From positions 1-46,329 of the forward strand of contig JARXKR010000001.1 in the NCBI GenBank assembly GCA_030271565.1: 46,329 nt of DNA. Reading direction: 5' to 3'. Shown piece after piece: positions 8,139 to 16,617 of the stretch; position 1 is the first letter of the stretch; each line of letters opens with the position of its first letter. The notes beneath the pieces were generated by a model. It saw nothing but the letters and a program-made list of their open reading frames with translations, was not told the origin of the DNA and made no database searches. The position numbers and the translations under genes were made by a program. This stretch comes from Pseudomonadota bacterium (GTDB taxonomy: Bacteria; Pseudomonadota; Alphaproteobacteria; Sphingomonadales; Sphingomonadaceae).

Positions 8139-9464
8139 CTATGACTGCAAGACCGGGGCGTAGTCAGACAAGGCCTCTCCCCCGATGCCCCTGACGCCGC
8201 GGGCTGAGAGGACCGCAACGATTTCGACAGCATCAAGCGCTTGAACGGTGAGGTTTTGTGTATGGGCGATCGACGCCGCGATACCCACCGCCTCGCCCAT
8301 CGCCATGCATTGGGGCATGCCGCGAACCGAGGCAAAGGCGGCAGGATCGGCGCAGACCAGCCGTCCGGCGAACAGCAGATTTTCGATTTCGCGCGGCACC
8401 ATCGCCTGGAAGGGAATGGTGTAATAGCTACCCTGCGCCACAATCGCGTCATGCGTCATGGCGGCATCACTTCGCATCACATCGTCGATTGGATTGTCGC
8501 AGCAGACGATCCCATCCGCAAACTTGGTCGCCGCCACAAGCTCCCGGGCAAGGATACGATGCACCGCCTCAAGTTTCCGGGTTTCGCGCACGCCGATGGT
8601 GGGGCCTAGTTCGCTTATCCGCGCGTGCTCGAAGCCGGGTACGCAGTCGATCAGAAACTTCGCCAACTGATGGCCGCGCCGCCGGCCTTCCTGGGTTGCC
8701 TTGGCCACCTGCTGCGGATCGGTTCCGTCCACCCCGCGGATATGGACTGAGTTGCAGAAGACCGTATCCCGGTGAAATCCGCGCATCAGGTAAAGCTTGG
8801 CGAGATCGGGGTGCAGCCGGCCTTCGGCAATGCCGCGCTCGGCCTCCTTCGTAAAATAGGGATCGTCGCTGGCGAAGACCTGTTCCCAAGGCGCATTAAG
8901 CATCGAGAAGGACAGCGTCACGCCCATCATGTTTCCGCGCTCGTCGCCGAGCGCGAAGGGTACGCCAGCCTTGGCGGATATGTCACCATCGCCCGAGCAA
9001 TCGATCACAATGTCTGGCTCGATGGTCAGCGGCCCGGTCCGGTCATAGCAATCCACCGCCACGATACGCTGGCCGTCCAGCACCGGAGATCCGGCGAACG
9101 TATTGAGATGAACCGTGACGCCTGCATCCTCCAGCATCTGGAACATGGCGAACACGGCCGCTTCGTGGTCGTAGATCACTTCGGCACCGAAATTCTCGAG
9201 CGTGGACGGCCGGACCTCGGCCTGTGGCGGCTGCATGGTGCACAGCATGGTGGTCAATGTGTCGAAGACGCCGCCGATGCTCCGGCCTATCGGGAACCCG
9301 CCGCCCCAAGGCATTCCAGGGCAGAACGACATAACCCCGCCGATCTTGCTGGTTCCCTCGATCAAACGGACGCGCGCGCCTTGACTAGCCGCCGCGCAGG
9401 CAGCGCCAAACCCGGCCGTGCCACCGCCGACAACGAGGACATCGGTCGACATCTTCCGCTGCAT
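8139..9464 (-). CDS. FAD-dependent oxidoreductase (FAD_oxidored / PF12831-like)
   Basis: About 441 residues from ATG 9464; a GTG at 9467 and an ATG at 9452 are alternatives. The N terminus holds the Rossmann FAD motif VLVVGGGTAGFGAA. A second nucleotide-binding signature, DIVIDCSGDGDISAKAG, lies near the middle. LLFAGRLVCADPAAFASVRG near the C terminus is typical of the succinate dehydrogenase-related FAD_oxidored family. These proteins act on small organic acids, sugars or amines; the substrate is unknown here. It is a single minus-strand gene between mobile debris and the betaine cluster. A link to that cluster is only positional. Confidence 0.8.
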   Translation of the reverse strand: MQRKMSTDVLVVGGGTAGFGAACAAASQGARVRLIEGTSKIGGVMSFCPGMPWGGGFPIGRSIGGVFDTLTTMLCTMQPPQAEVRPSTLENFGAEVIYDHEAAVFAMFQMLEDAGVTVHLNTFAGSPVLDGQRIVAVDCYDRTGPLTIEPDIVIDCSGDGDISAKAGVPFALGDERGNMMGVTLSFSMLNAPWEQVFASDDPYFTKEAERGIAEGRLHPDLAKLYLMRGFHRDTVFCNSVHIRGVDGTDPQQVAKATQEGRRRGHQLAKFLIDCVPGFEHARISELGPTIGVRETRKLEAVHRILARELVAATKFADGIVCCDNPIDDVMRSDAAMTHDAIVAQGSYYTIPFQAMVPREIENLLFAGRLVCADPAAFASVRGMPQCMAMGEAVGIAASIAHTQNLTVQALDAVEIVAVLSARGVRGIGGEALSDYAPVLQS

Positions 9465-9902
9465 CACTATTTGACCGTCCTTTCGACCGCAGGCTGCTTG
9501 ATAAGCGCGCGTTGGTGAGAAGTTGCAGATGTTCGGTTCTGCGGCAATCGCGGCAACGATGAAATGGCTTCAATCAGGTCGTTTACCGACCAGTTGACGC
9601 GACAAGATTGGGGGGCAGCAGGCAACTAGCTCCTCCACAGAGCGGATGACCTCGGTTGATGAGCTCAAGTAACGGAAAGGGCTGGCGGGTTTGCGGGGGC
9701 GGGGCATGCTTGCAGCCCTAGCCAGTCACCGCCTTAGCCGCCAGTCGGTGAAATTGCTCTGACAGAGCCCATTTGGATGTGTGGCCCGCCAGACCCTACG
9801 CTTGAGTTGTGCACACGCAAAGCTGCAACGACTGGTTGCGCAGAGGACTGGCCGATGCGATCCATTGCTTCGACGACAAGCTCCCTTGGGATCGCAATCA
9901 CC
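9465..9902. other. Intergenic region without a recognised gene
   Basis: About 435 bases between the divergent FAD oxidoreductase and SDR genes. The SDR frame stays open upstream to 9777, but that extension (many Cys, Arg and Ser) does not resemble an SDR N terminus. GGGCTGGC near 9680 and GCAGCCCTAGCC near 9713 could form a loose hairpin. No strong promoter was recognised. Confidence 0.4.
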
Positions 9903-10694
9903 ATGCAAACAGCCATCATTTCTGCCGCAGCGAGTGGCATCGGTCTTGCGATTGCGAAGGGGCTCTGCGCCGATGGCTGGCGGGTCTACATCTGCGATCA
10001 GGATCAGGCCGCGATCGCCGGACTGGCCGGGGCCGACACCGCCCTGGTGTCTTTTCCTTGCGATGTCAGCGACGCGGGAGCCGTTGAGGAATTCTACCGC
10101 GCCGTTGAATCTGACCTTGTGGCCAATGGGTTTTCCGGCATCGACCTGCTGGTGAACAACGCAGGCATTTCCGGCCCGACAGCAAGACTCGAAGACCAAC
10201 CCGTTGAGGAATGGATGGGGACGATCGACGTCAACATCAACGGCACGTTCCTGATGACCCGCCGCGCCATTCCCCTGCTCCGCGCCAAGGCCCCCGGAAG
10301 CTCGATTATCACCATGAGCTCGAACGCCGGGCTCTTTGGCTGCCCGCTACGCGGGCCATACGTCGCTAGCAAATGGGCGGTGATCGGCCTGACCAAGACC
10401 CTGGCAATGGAACTGGGTCCCGAGGGAATCCGGGTCAACGCGCTCTGCCCTGCCAGCGTCGAGGGCCCGCGCATCGACCGCGTGATCTCGGCCGATGCTG
10501 CCGCGCGCGGACTTTCGGCGGCTGACGTCGAGAAGGAATACAAGCGTCAATCGTCGCTCAGGGCCTTTGCCACCAACGACGATATCCTGGGAATGGTGCG
10601 CTTTCTGACCTCTCATGCAGGGCGGCTGATTTCCGGTCAGGCGCTAGCCATAGACGGCCACACCGAGAGCCTTTCGCTTGCAATGGACGCCTAG
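9903..10694 (+). CDS. Short-chain dehydrogenase/reductase
   Basis: 263 residues from ATG 9903. The start is chosen because the Rossmann strand MQTAIISAAASGIG begins there; the frame is open upstream but not family-like. It has NNAG (LLVNNAGIS), the catalytic Ser in TMSSNAG and Tyr/Lys in YVASKWAV. The cofactor loop reads SAAASGIG instead of the usual TGxxxGIG, so the first Gly is replaced by Ala. It is tail-to-tail with the regulator gene and so next to the carnitine genes. A role as a second, stereo-specific carnitine or 3-hydroxy acid dehydrogenase is possible, but this is inference. Confidence 0.88.
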   Translation: MQTAIISAAASGIGLAIAKGLCADGWRVYICDQDQAAIAGLAGADTALVSFPCDVSDAGAVEEFYRAVESDLVANGFSGIDLLVNNAGISGPTARLEDQPVEEWMGTIDVNINGTFLMTRRAIPLLRAKAPGSSIITMSSNAGLFGCPLRGPYVASKWAVIGLTKTLAMELGPEGIRVNALCPASVEGPRIDRVISADAAARGLSAADVEKEYKRQSSLRAFATNDDILGMVRFLTSHAGRLISGQALAIDGHTESLSLAMDA

Positions 10695-10710
10695 CGCCGG
10701 CCTGACGCGC

Positions 10711-11664
10711 TCAATCCGCAGCTGGCAGTGAGGAACCGGCGAGAATGGCGCGCGGCGACATCCCGAAGTGCTGCCGGCAAGCCCGTGAAAAGACCGGCTG
10801 CGAGGAAAAGCCGACGGCCAATGCGGCTTCATGGACCGTCATGCGGGTCTGGCGCATCAGTTCGACGGCGTGCCTAATCCGCAACTCGCGGTAGAAGCGC
10901 CCAGGCGTCACGCCCATGCTTGCCAGAAACAGCCGCTCGGCCTGGCGTCGATGGATGCCCTCTGCCTTGAGAATGGTGGCCAACGACCTGCCCAGGCCGA
11001 TCCCGTGTTCCATGGCCACGACAAGGCGTTGAACAGCTCTCCCCGCGCACTGCGCCGGCAGGCCAAGCGCAGTACGCTGCGGCTCGGTTGGGGGACGGAT
11101 GCGATCATGAATGAGCTGATCCGACACGGCCTGCGCCAAGGCAATGCCATGGCTTGCTGCGATGCCGTCCAGCATCATGTCCATCGCGGCCGTGCCGCCG
11201 GCACAGGTCATCAGGCGGGAGTGGCGCTCGTAGAGTTCGGTCGAGACCGGAATTTGGGGATAACGTCGGCGGAATTCCTCGGCAGCCTCCCAATGCAGGG
11301 TGATCGTTTCGCGGCCCAGAATCCCGGCCTCGGCCAGCACGAAGGCACCGGTATCGATTGCCCCGATCTGGCAACCCGCGCGCCACAGGCGGCGGATCTG
11401 CCCGAGCAAGGCCGGGCGCGCGTGGTCAAGCGGATCAAATCCCGCGCATATGACGAGAAGGTGCGGCACATCAGACAAGGGGCCATCGCAGCGCAGCTGC
11501 ATCCCGTTGGATGCCTCGGCAAAGTCACCATCAGGCGCACGGATCGTCCAGGCATAAAGCTCTTGTCCCGCCAGCCGATTGGCTATGCGCAGCGGCTCGA
11601 GCGCGGCGAAGAACGCGATCGCCGAGAAACCGGGCATAAGGATGAAAGCGAGCGACTGGGTCAT
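10711..11664 (-). CDS. cdhR: GlxA/CdhR-type AraC family transcriptional regulator
   Basis: 317 residues from ATG 11664; a TTG at 11700 would add 12. The N-terminal two thirds is a DJ-1/GATase1-like domain (LAFILMPGFSAIAF, AIDTGAFVLAEAGIL, TCAGGTAAMDMMLD). The C-terminal AraC helix-turn-helix pair follows (EAALAVGFSSQPVFSRACRQ). This is the architecture of CdhR, the carnitine-responsive activator of Pseudomonas, and of GbdR for betaine. It is divergent from the BKACE gene with 102 bases between, the standard regulator position. Carnitine, or the dehydrogenase product, is the likely inducer. Confidence 0.85.
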   Translation of the reverse strand: MTQSLAFILMPGFSAIAFFAALEPLRIANRLAGQELYAWTIRAPDGDFAEASNGMQLRCDGPLSDVPHLLVICAGFDPLDHARPALLGQIRRLWRAGCQIGAIDTGAFVLAEAGILGRETITLHWEAAEEFRRRYPQIPVSTELYERHSRLMTCAGGTAAMDMMLDGIAASHGIALAQAVSDQLIHDRIRPPTEPQRTALGLPAQCAGRAVQRLVVAMEHGIGLGRSLATILKAEGIHRRQAERLFLASMGVTPGRFYRELRIRHAVELMRQTRMTVHEAALAVGFSSQPVFSRACRQHFGMSPRAILAGSSLPAAD

Positions 11665-11766
11665 CGGTAACGACTTGCCATGGATTGTCGTAATTTGCAA
11701 TCAATTGACGTATTTCGCTATTTGATTCGGCCATCTCCCGATTAAGCTGCGGGTCGGGAGACGATC
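11665..11766. promoter_or_regulatory. Divergent control region of the regulator and the betaine operon
   Basis: An AT-rich patch at 11690-11727 stands out in GC-rich DNA. It holds the palindrome CAATCAATTG (11699-11708) and two ATTTG repeats (11692-11696 and 11720-11724), a plausible binding site for an AraC-type activator. TTGACG at 11705 or TTGCAA at 11695 could be -35 elements; no good -10 is seen, as expected for an activator-dependent promoter. GGGAG at 11756 serves the first operon gene. Confidence 0.4.
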
Positions 11767-12657
11767 ATGAATTTTGAACCTTTCATCACTTGCGCGGTCA
11801 CTGGATCGGGCAACACCCAGGGGATACATCCCGACCTGCCGATAACCCCCGAACAGATCGCCAATGCCGCGATCGAGGCGGCCAGGGCAGGCGCAGCGAT
11901 CGCGCATATCCACGTTCGCGATCCCGAAACGGGCAAAGGCTGCCGCGATGTGGCGCTCTATCGCGAGGTTGTGGAACGGGTCCGCGCCAGTGACACCGAT
12001 GTGATCCTCAACCTGACCGCCGGGATGGGTGGGGACATGGTGTTCGGTCCCGGCGAAACGCCCCTGCCGCTCGATCCCGCCGGAACCGACATGGTGGGGC
12101 CGATGGAGCGGCTTGATCATGTGCGCGAACTCCTCCCAGAGATCTGCACGCTCGATTGCGGGACGATGAACTTCGCCGAAGCCGACTACGTGATGACTAA
12201 CACACCCGGCATGTTGCGCACCATGGCCGCCGAAGTCCAACGACTGGGCGTGCGGCCCGAACTGGAAGTGTTCGATACCGGGCATCTGGTGTTCGTGAAG
12301 GAGTTGATCCGCGACGGGCTGCTCGACGATCCGGTCATGATTCAGCTGTGCATGGGCATCCCCTATGGCGCGCCCGACGATCCTCTGACAACGATGGCGA
12401 TGGTCCACCAGCTTCCCCCCGGCGCGGTGTTCAGCGGGTTCTCGATCGGGCGGAACCAGCTGCCGTTCGTGGCGATGGCGGCGCTGGCCGGCGGCAACGT
12501 GCGCGTGGGGCTGGAGGACAACCTCTACCTCGGGCGCGGGGAGTTTGCGAGCAACGGCCAGCTGGTCGAGCGCGCGGTGCAGATCCTGACCGGGATGGGC
12601 GCACGGATCCTCAACCCCGCCGAAGTCCGCACCAAACTCAAGCTGACCAAGCGCTAG
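11767..12657 (+). CDS. cdhC: 3-dehydrocarnitine cleavage enzyme (BKACE / DUF849 family)
   Basis: A 296-residue TIM-barrel beta-keto acid cleavage enzyme. Zn ligands are visible: His47 and His49 in AHIHVRDPETG and Glu250 in RVGLEDNLYL. The family takes a beta-keto acid plus acetyl-CoA to acetoacetate plus a new CoA ester. Next to a carnitine dehydrogenase the substrate should be 3-dehydrocarnitine and the products betainyl-CoA and acetoacetate, as for CdhC of Pseudomonas. It is the first gene of the operon, preceded by GGGAG; the next gene starts 13 bases on. The substrate is inferred from context; the family call is firm. Confidence 0.93.
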   Translation: MNFEPFITCAVTGSGNTQGIHPDLPITPEQIANAAIEAARAGAAIAHIHVRDPETGKGCRDVALYREVVERVRASDTDVILNLTAGMGGDMVFGPGETPLPLDPAGTDMVGPMERLDHVRELLPEICTLDCGTMNFAEADYVMTNTPGMLRTMAAEVQRLGVRPELEVFDTGHLVFVKELIRDGLLDDPVMIQLCMGIPYGAPDDPLTTMAMVHQLPPGAVFSGFSIGRNQLPFVAMAALAGGNVRVGLEDNLYLGRGEFASNGQLVERAVQILTGMGARILNPAEVRTKLKLTKR

Positions 12658-12670
12658 GAGCAAAAGACCC

Positions 12671-14146
12671 ATGGCGCACGAGATCCGAAAAGTTGGCATT
12701 GTGGGTGGCGGCGTGATCGGCGCGGGCTGGGCAGCGCGCTTCGTGCTCAACGGGATCGACGTGGCGATTTACGATCCTGACCCGGAGATCGAGCGCAAGA
12801 CCGGCGCTGTGATCGCCAACGCCCGGCGCGCGCTTACCCGGCTGTTCGGTCAAGCCCTGCCGGCCGAAGGAACAATCACGATCGCGGCAAGCATCGCCGA
12901 AGCAGTGCACGATGCGGACTTCATTCAGGAAAGCCTGCCCGAACGGGAGGACTTGAAAGCTCGGCTGCTCGCTGAAATGGATGCGGCGATGCCGGATCAT
13001 GCCGTGATCGGATCTTCCACATCGGGCCTGCTGCCGACGAAGTTGCAGGCTCAGATGGCGCGGCCCGAGCGGTTGGTAGTCGGCCACCCCTTCAATCCGG
13101 TCTACCTGCTGCCGCTGGTTGAGGTCTGTGGCGGTGACCGGACAAGCCAAGCCACTATCGATACCGCCGCCGCCGTCTATGAGCGCATCGGCATGAAAGT
13201 GCTGCGCGTGCGCAAGGAGATCGACGGGTTCATCGCCGACCGGCTGCTGGAGGCCGTGTGGCGCGAAGCACTGTGGCTGATCAACGACGGGATCGCGACG
13301 GCCTCGGAAATCGACGACGCGATCCGCTTCGGCGCGGGGATGCGCTGGTCGTTCATGGGGACGTTCCTCGTCTACCGGCTCGCCGGGGGCGAAGACGGTA
13401 TGCGACACTTCCTCCACCAGTTCGGCCCTTCGATGGAATGGCCCTGGACCAAGCTGATCGGGCCGAAGCTGACCGACGAGCTGGTCGAGACCATTTCCCG
13501 TCAATCCGATGAGCAGGCCGGCGGGATCGACCTGCGCACATACGAGCGACTGCGCGACGACTGCCTTGTCGACCTCACCCACGCGTTGGAGCGCAACGAT
13601 TTCGCCTCAGGCGCGGTTGCCCGGTCGCATCGCCTTCGGCTGGACGGGCGGCCCGCTGCGGATGGTTCCGCGCTTGCAGATGGGCGGCTGCTGACGATAG
13701 CAACGCCGGTTCAGCCCGAATGGATCGATTACAACGAGCACCTCACTGAATATTGCTATCTCAAGCTGTTCGGCGATGCGACCGACGTGGTGCTCGGCAT
13801 TGTCGGCGCAGGGCAGGACTATGTCTCGGCGGGCTTTTCCTGGTACACGGTGGAGACACATATCCGCCATTTGGGCCAGGCGCGGCTGGGCGAGCCCATC
13901 GAAGTGCGCACCCGCGTACTGACGGCAGACAGCAAACGCTTGCATCTGTTCCACGAAATGGTCAGCCTGAAACAGCATGCGGTAATCGCCACGGCCGAAC
14001 ACATGTTGGTGCATGTCGACGCCAAGGCCGAAAAATCGGCACCGGCTCCGCAGGCTATGCAGGATAAGGCACAGACCCTCGTCCGCGGCCAAGCGCACTT
14101 GCCCCCGCCCGAGGGCGTGGGCCGTCAGATCAAAATGCCCGGCTGA
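12671..14146 (+). CDS. cdhA: L-carnitine dehydrogenase fused to betainyl-CoA thioesterase
   Basis: A 491-residue two-domain enzyme. Residues 6-320 are a 3-hydroxyacyl-CoA dehydrogenase-type fold: NAD motif VGIVGGGVIGAGWAARF, SSTSG (115-119), and GHPFNPVYLLPLVE with the catalytic His139. Residues about 341-475 are a hotdog thioesterase with WIDYNEHLTEYCY, SWYTVETH, KRLHLFHEM and ATAEHMLVHVD. The N domain oxidises carnitine to 3-dehydrocarnitine; the C domain should release betaine from betainyl-CoA. In Pseudomonas these are separate (cdhA, cdhB), whereas rhizobial-type enzymes are fused as here. The start has AGGAG 10 bases upstream, overlapping the cdhC stop region. Confidence 0.93.
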   Translation: MAHEIRKVGIVGGGVIGAGWAARFVLNGIDVAIYDPDPEIERKTGAVIANARRALTRLFGQALPAEGTITIAASIAEAVHDADFIQESLPEREDLKARLLAEMDAAMPDHAVIGSSTSGLLPTKLQAQMARPERLVVGHPFNPVYLLPLVEVCGGDRTSQATIDTAAAVYERIGMKVLRVRKEIDGFIADRLLEAVWREALWLINDGIATASEIDDAIRFGAGMRWSFMGTFLVYRLAGGEDGMRHFLHQFGPSMEWPWTKLIGPKLTDELVETISRQSDEQAGGIDLRTYERLRDDCLVDLTHALERNDFASGAVARSHRLRLDGRPAADGSALADGRLLTIATPVQPEWIDYNEHLTEYCYLKLFGDATDVVLGIVGAGQDYVSAGFSWYTVETHIRHLGQARLGEPIEVRTRVLTADSKRLHLFHEMVSLKQHAVIATAEHMLVHVDAKAEKSAPAPQAMQDKAQTLVRGQAHLPPPEGVGRQIKMPG

Positions 14147-14170
14147 ACGGCCAGGGGAGGGGGATACCGC

Positions 14171-15577
14171 ATGGCCTTGGTTGAATCGCGCTCGATCGAT
14201 TACATTCCGCTGGCCGAGCGGCATGGCGAGGTGCGGCACCTATGGCCGGTGTGGTTCGTGGGCGACGCACATCTGGCGACACTCGCCACCGGGGCAATCA
14301 GCGTCACGGCCGGGCTCGGCCTGTTCTGGTCGAGCCTCGCGGTGATCGGCGGCTGCGTGCTCGGCACAGTGCTAATGGCGCTGCATTGCTCGCAGGGGCC
14401 GCATCTCGGCCTGCCGCAGATGATCCAGTCGCGCCCGCAGTTCGGATATCTGGGAGCCTTGCTCGTTTGGGTCGTCGCGCTCGTCACTTACATCGGGTTC
14501 AACGCGCTAAACCAGTCGCTCGCGGCTAGCACGGTCAAGGAGCTGGTCGGGCTTCCACAAACGACGACAGTCGTGGTCTTTGCGGCCCTGGCCACTTTCG
14601 TGGCAGCCATCGGCTATGACCTGATCCACAAGGCGCAGCGCATACTCGCGTATCTTATGTTGGCGGTGCTCGCGGTCTATACCGCCGGTCTGTTCACCGT
14701 GATCGATCTCGCCGTCCTGCTGCGGCCGGGCGTGTTCATGCCGACCTTGTTCCTCGTCCAGTTCTTCGCCTCTGCCGGCTATCAGTTGAGCTGGTCGATC
14801 TATGTTTCGGACTATTCGCGCTACCTGCCGCGCGAGGTGGGTATCCGCGCCTCGTTCGGCTGGACGTTCTGCGGGGCGTTCATCGGAGGCGCTTGGATGA
14901 TGCTGGTCGGCGCGTTTGCCGCCGCCGCTTTTGCCAACGCCGACATTGTCGTCGCGCTGCGTCATAGCGCGGACGCGATGTTCGGTGGCTTCGGCGTGAT
15001 CATGCTGGTCAGCAGCTTTGGCGGGCTGATCACCATCACCTCGCTCAACCTATACGGCGCCTCGCTTACCTTGCTCAGCATGGTCGATAGCGTGACCCCA
15101 ATTCGGCTCGGCATCGCCTCGCGCATGATGGCACTGGCCGTTGCGCTCGTTATGTCACTGACGCTGTCGCTCGCCATGAGCGGCAATATTCTCAGCAGGC
15201 TGGAAGCCTTCCTCGGTGTGCTAGTCTACCTCTTCACGCCGTGGACCGCCATCAACCTCGCGGACTTCTTCATCGTGCGCAAAGGCCGCTATTCGATCCG
15301 CGCGATGTTCATGGCTGACGGCCTCTATGGCCGCTGGAACTGGCGCGGGCTCACGTCCTACGCGCTCGGCTTCATCGCGATGATCCCGTTCTTCAAGACC
15401 GAGATCTATGTCGGCCCGGTCGCCCAAGCGCTCGGCGGTGCGGATATCTCGATGCTAATCGGGTTGCCTGTTTCGGCGGCGATCTACCTCATGCTGTGCC
15501 GCAGTCTCGATCTTACAAACGAACTGGCGCAGATCCCCGTGCTCGACCGCAATCTGGAAACGGAGCCGGTGCGATGA
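14171..15577 (+). CDS. NCS1-family permease, candidate betaine/carnitine importer
   Basis: A 468-residue integral membrane protein with about 12 hydrophobic segments. The N-terminal WPVWFVGDAHLATLATG and QGPHLGLPQMIQSRPQFGYLGA blocks, and later FTPWTAINLADFFIVRKGRYS, are typical of NCS1 (cytosine/purine/allantoin) symporters. A strong GGAGGGGG precedes the ATG. The stop overlaps the next start (ATGA), so it is an integral operon member. Known carnitine importers are BCCT (CaiT) or ABC systems, so a quaternary amine substrate for this NCS1 protein is inferred from context only. Confidence 0.85.
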   Translation: MALVESRSIDYIPLAERHGEVRHLWPVWFVGDAHLATLATGAISVTAGLGLFWSSLAVIGGCVLGTVLMALHCSQGPHLGLPQMIQSRPQFGYLGALLVWVVALVTYIGFNALNQSLAASTVKELVGLPQTTTVVVFAALATFVAAIGYDLIHKAQRILAYLMLAVLAVYTAGLFTVIDLAVLLRPGVFMPTLFLVQFFASAGYQLSWSIYVSDYSRYLPREVGIRASFGWTFCGAFIGGAWMMLVGAFAAAAFANADIVVALRHSADAMFGGFGVIMLVSSFGGLITITSLNLYGASLTLLSMVDSVTPIRLGIASRMMALAVALVMSLTLSLAMSGNILSRLEAFLGVLVYLFTPWTAINLADFFIVRKGRYSIRAMFMADGLYGRWNWRGLTSYALGFIAMIPFFKTEIYVGPVAQALGGADISMLIGLPVSAAIYLMLCRSLDLTNELAQIPVLDRNLETEPVR

Positions 15578-16617
15578 TCCTTCGTGTTCTGGCCTTGGCA
15601 CTTCTTGCCTTTGCGGTTCCGGGGTCCGCACAGCCGATCGCATTCCCCGACCATTTCGATCCGATCGGCACCCCGCTGCAGAGCCTGCAGACCCGCGAGG
15701 GACGCATCGTCCACTATACCGACACCGGCGAAGCGGGCTGGAAGCCCATGCTGTTCATCGGTGGAGTCGGCACCAGCGCCCGCGCGCCCGAGCTCGTGGC
15801 GTTTCTCGATACCCTGCGCCGCCGCCTCAAAGTGCGGATCATCGCGGTCGAACGCAACGGTCTTGGCGATACGGCCTATGACCCGGCGTGGACTTTCGCT
15901 GACTATACCAACGAGGTGCGGCAAGTGCTGGACCGGCTCGGCATCCAGCGTTTCGCGCTCGTCGCGATCTCGGGCGGCGGGGCCTATGCCGGGCATATCG
16001 TCGCCGCCATGCCTGAGCGCTTGACATCGTGGCACATGCTCGCTGCAATCGCCTCGGCCCCGGCCAGCAATCCAGTCTGCGCCGCCGATCAGGCCGAGCT
16101 CGAAACCCTACTAGCACCGCAAGTCGGCGCACCGCGTGTGTTTTGGGCTCTGCCCGCAGACGGCGTCGTCGCCAAAGTTCCGGGCTTCGCCGACCGCGCG
16201 GCGGACGAGGGCGCGCGGGCCTTTTTCATCGCCGGGCAGCATGGTGACATCCGCGGCGTCGCGCGCGAATACAGGCGGTTATGCGATGCGCCCGCGCCCG
16301 TCTCGGCTTTCCCGGCACCGGCGTACTTCTACTATGGCGAGATCGACCCGCTCGTGCCGCCAAGCCAGGGCGAATTCTGGGCCAATAAAGTCGCCGGCAA
16401 AGTCACGTTCCGCCGCTACCCCGGTGAGGGACACGATGTGCAGTACCGCCACTGGGACCAGCTCTTGCTCGATGTTTCGGGGCATGGCGGGCAGACGCTG
16501 GTATGCGAGCATGGGCGCGCGCGGCTGGTGGCCGGGCTGGTCCAACCGGCGCAGCTTGCGGTGGGCGCGACACTGGGTATCTGCGCGTGGCAGACCCAAC
16601 GCAGGGAGCAGCCATGA
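15574..16617 (+). CDS. Exported alpha/beta-hydrolase
   Basis: 347 residues from ATG 15574, which overlaps the permease stop. Residues 1-20 (ILRVLALALLAFAVPGSA) form a signal peptide, so the enzyme is probably periplasmic. The nucleophile elbow is VAISGGGAYAG; the acid lies in YGEIDPLVPP and the His in PGEGHDVQYRHW. Carnitine operons of Pseudomonas include a short-chain acylcarnitine hydrolase (hocS), so hydrolysis of O-acylcarnitines or related esters before uptake is a reasonable guess. The family is too broad to name a substrate. The stop overlaps the next ATG. Confidence 0.85.
   Translation: MILRVLALALLAFAVPGSAQPIAFPDHFDPIGTPLQSLQTREGRIVHYTDTGEAGWKPMLFIGGVGTSARAPELVAFLDTLRRRLKVRIIAVERNGLGDTAYDPAWTFADYTNEVRQVLDRLGIQRFALVAISGGGAYAGHIVAAMPERLTSWHMLAAIASAPASNPVCAADQAELETLLAPQVGAPRVFWALPADGVVAKVPGFADRAADEGARAFFIAGQHGDIRGVAREYRRLCDAPAPVSAFPAPAYFYYGEIDPLVPPSQGEFWANKVAGKVTFRRYPGEGHDVQYRHWDQLLLDVSGHGGQTLVCEHGRARLVAGLVQPAQLAVGATLGICAWQTQRREQP

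Noticed and set aside
9734..9940. A 68-codon minus-strand frame before the SDR gene
   Set aside because: It overlaps the SDR start, has no clear ribosome site and matches no family I recognise.
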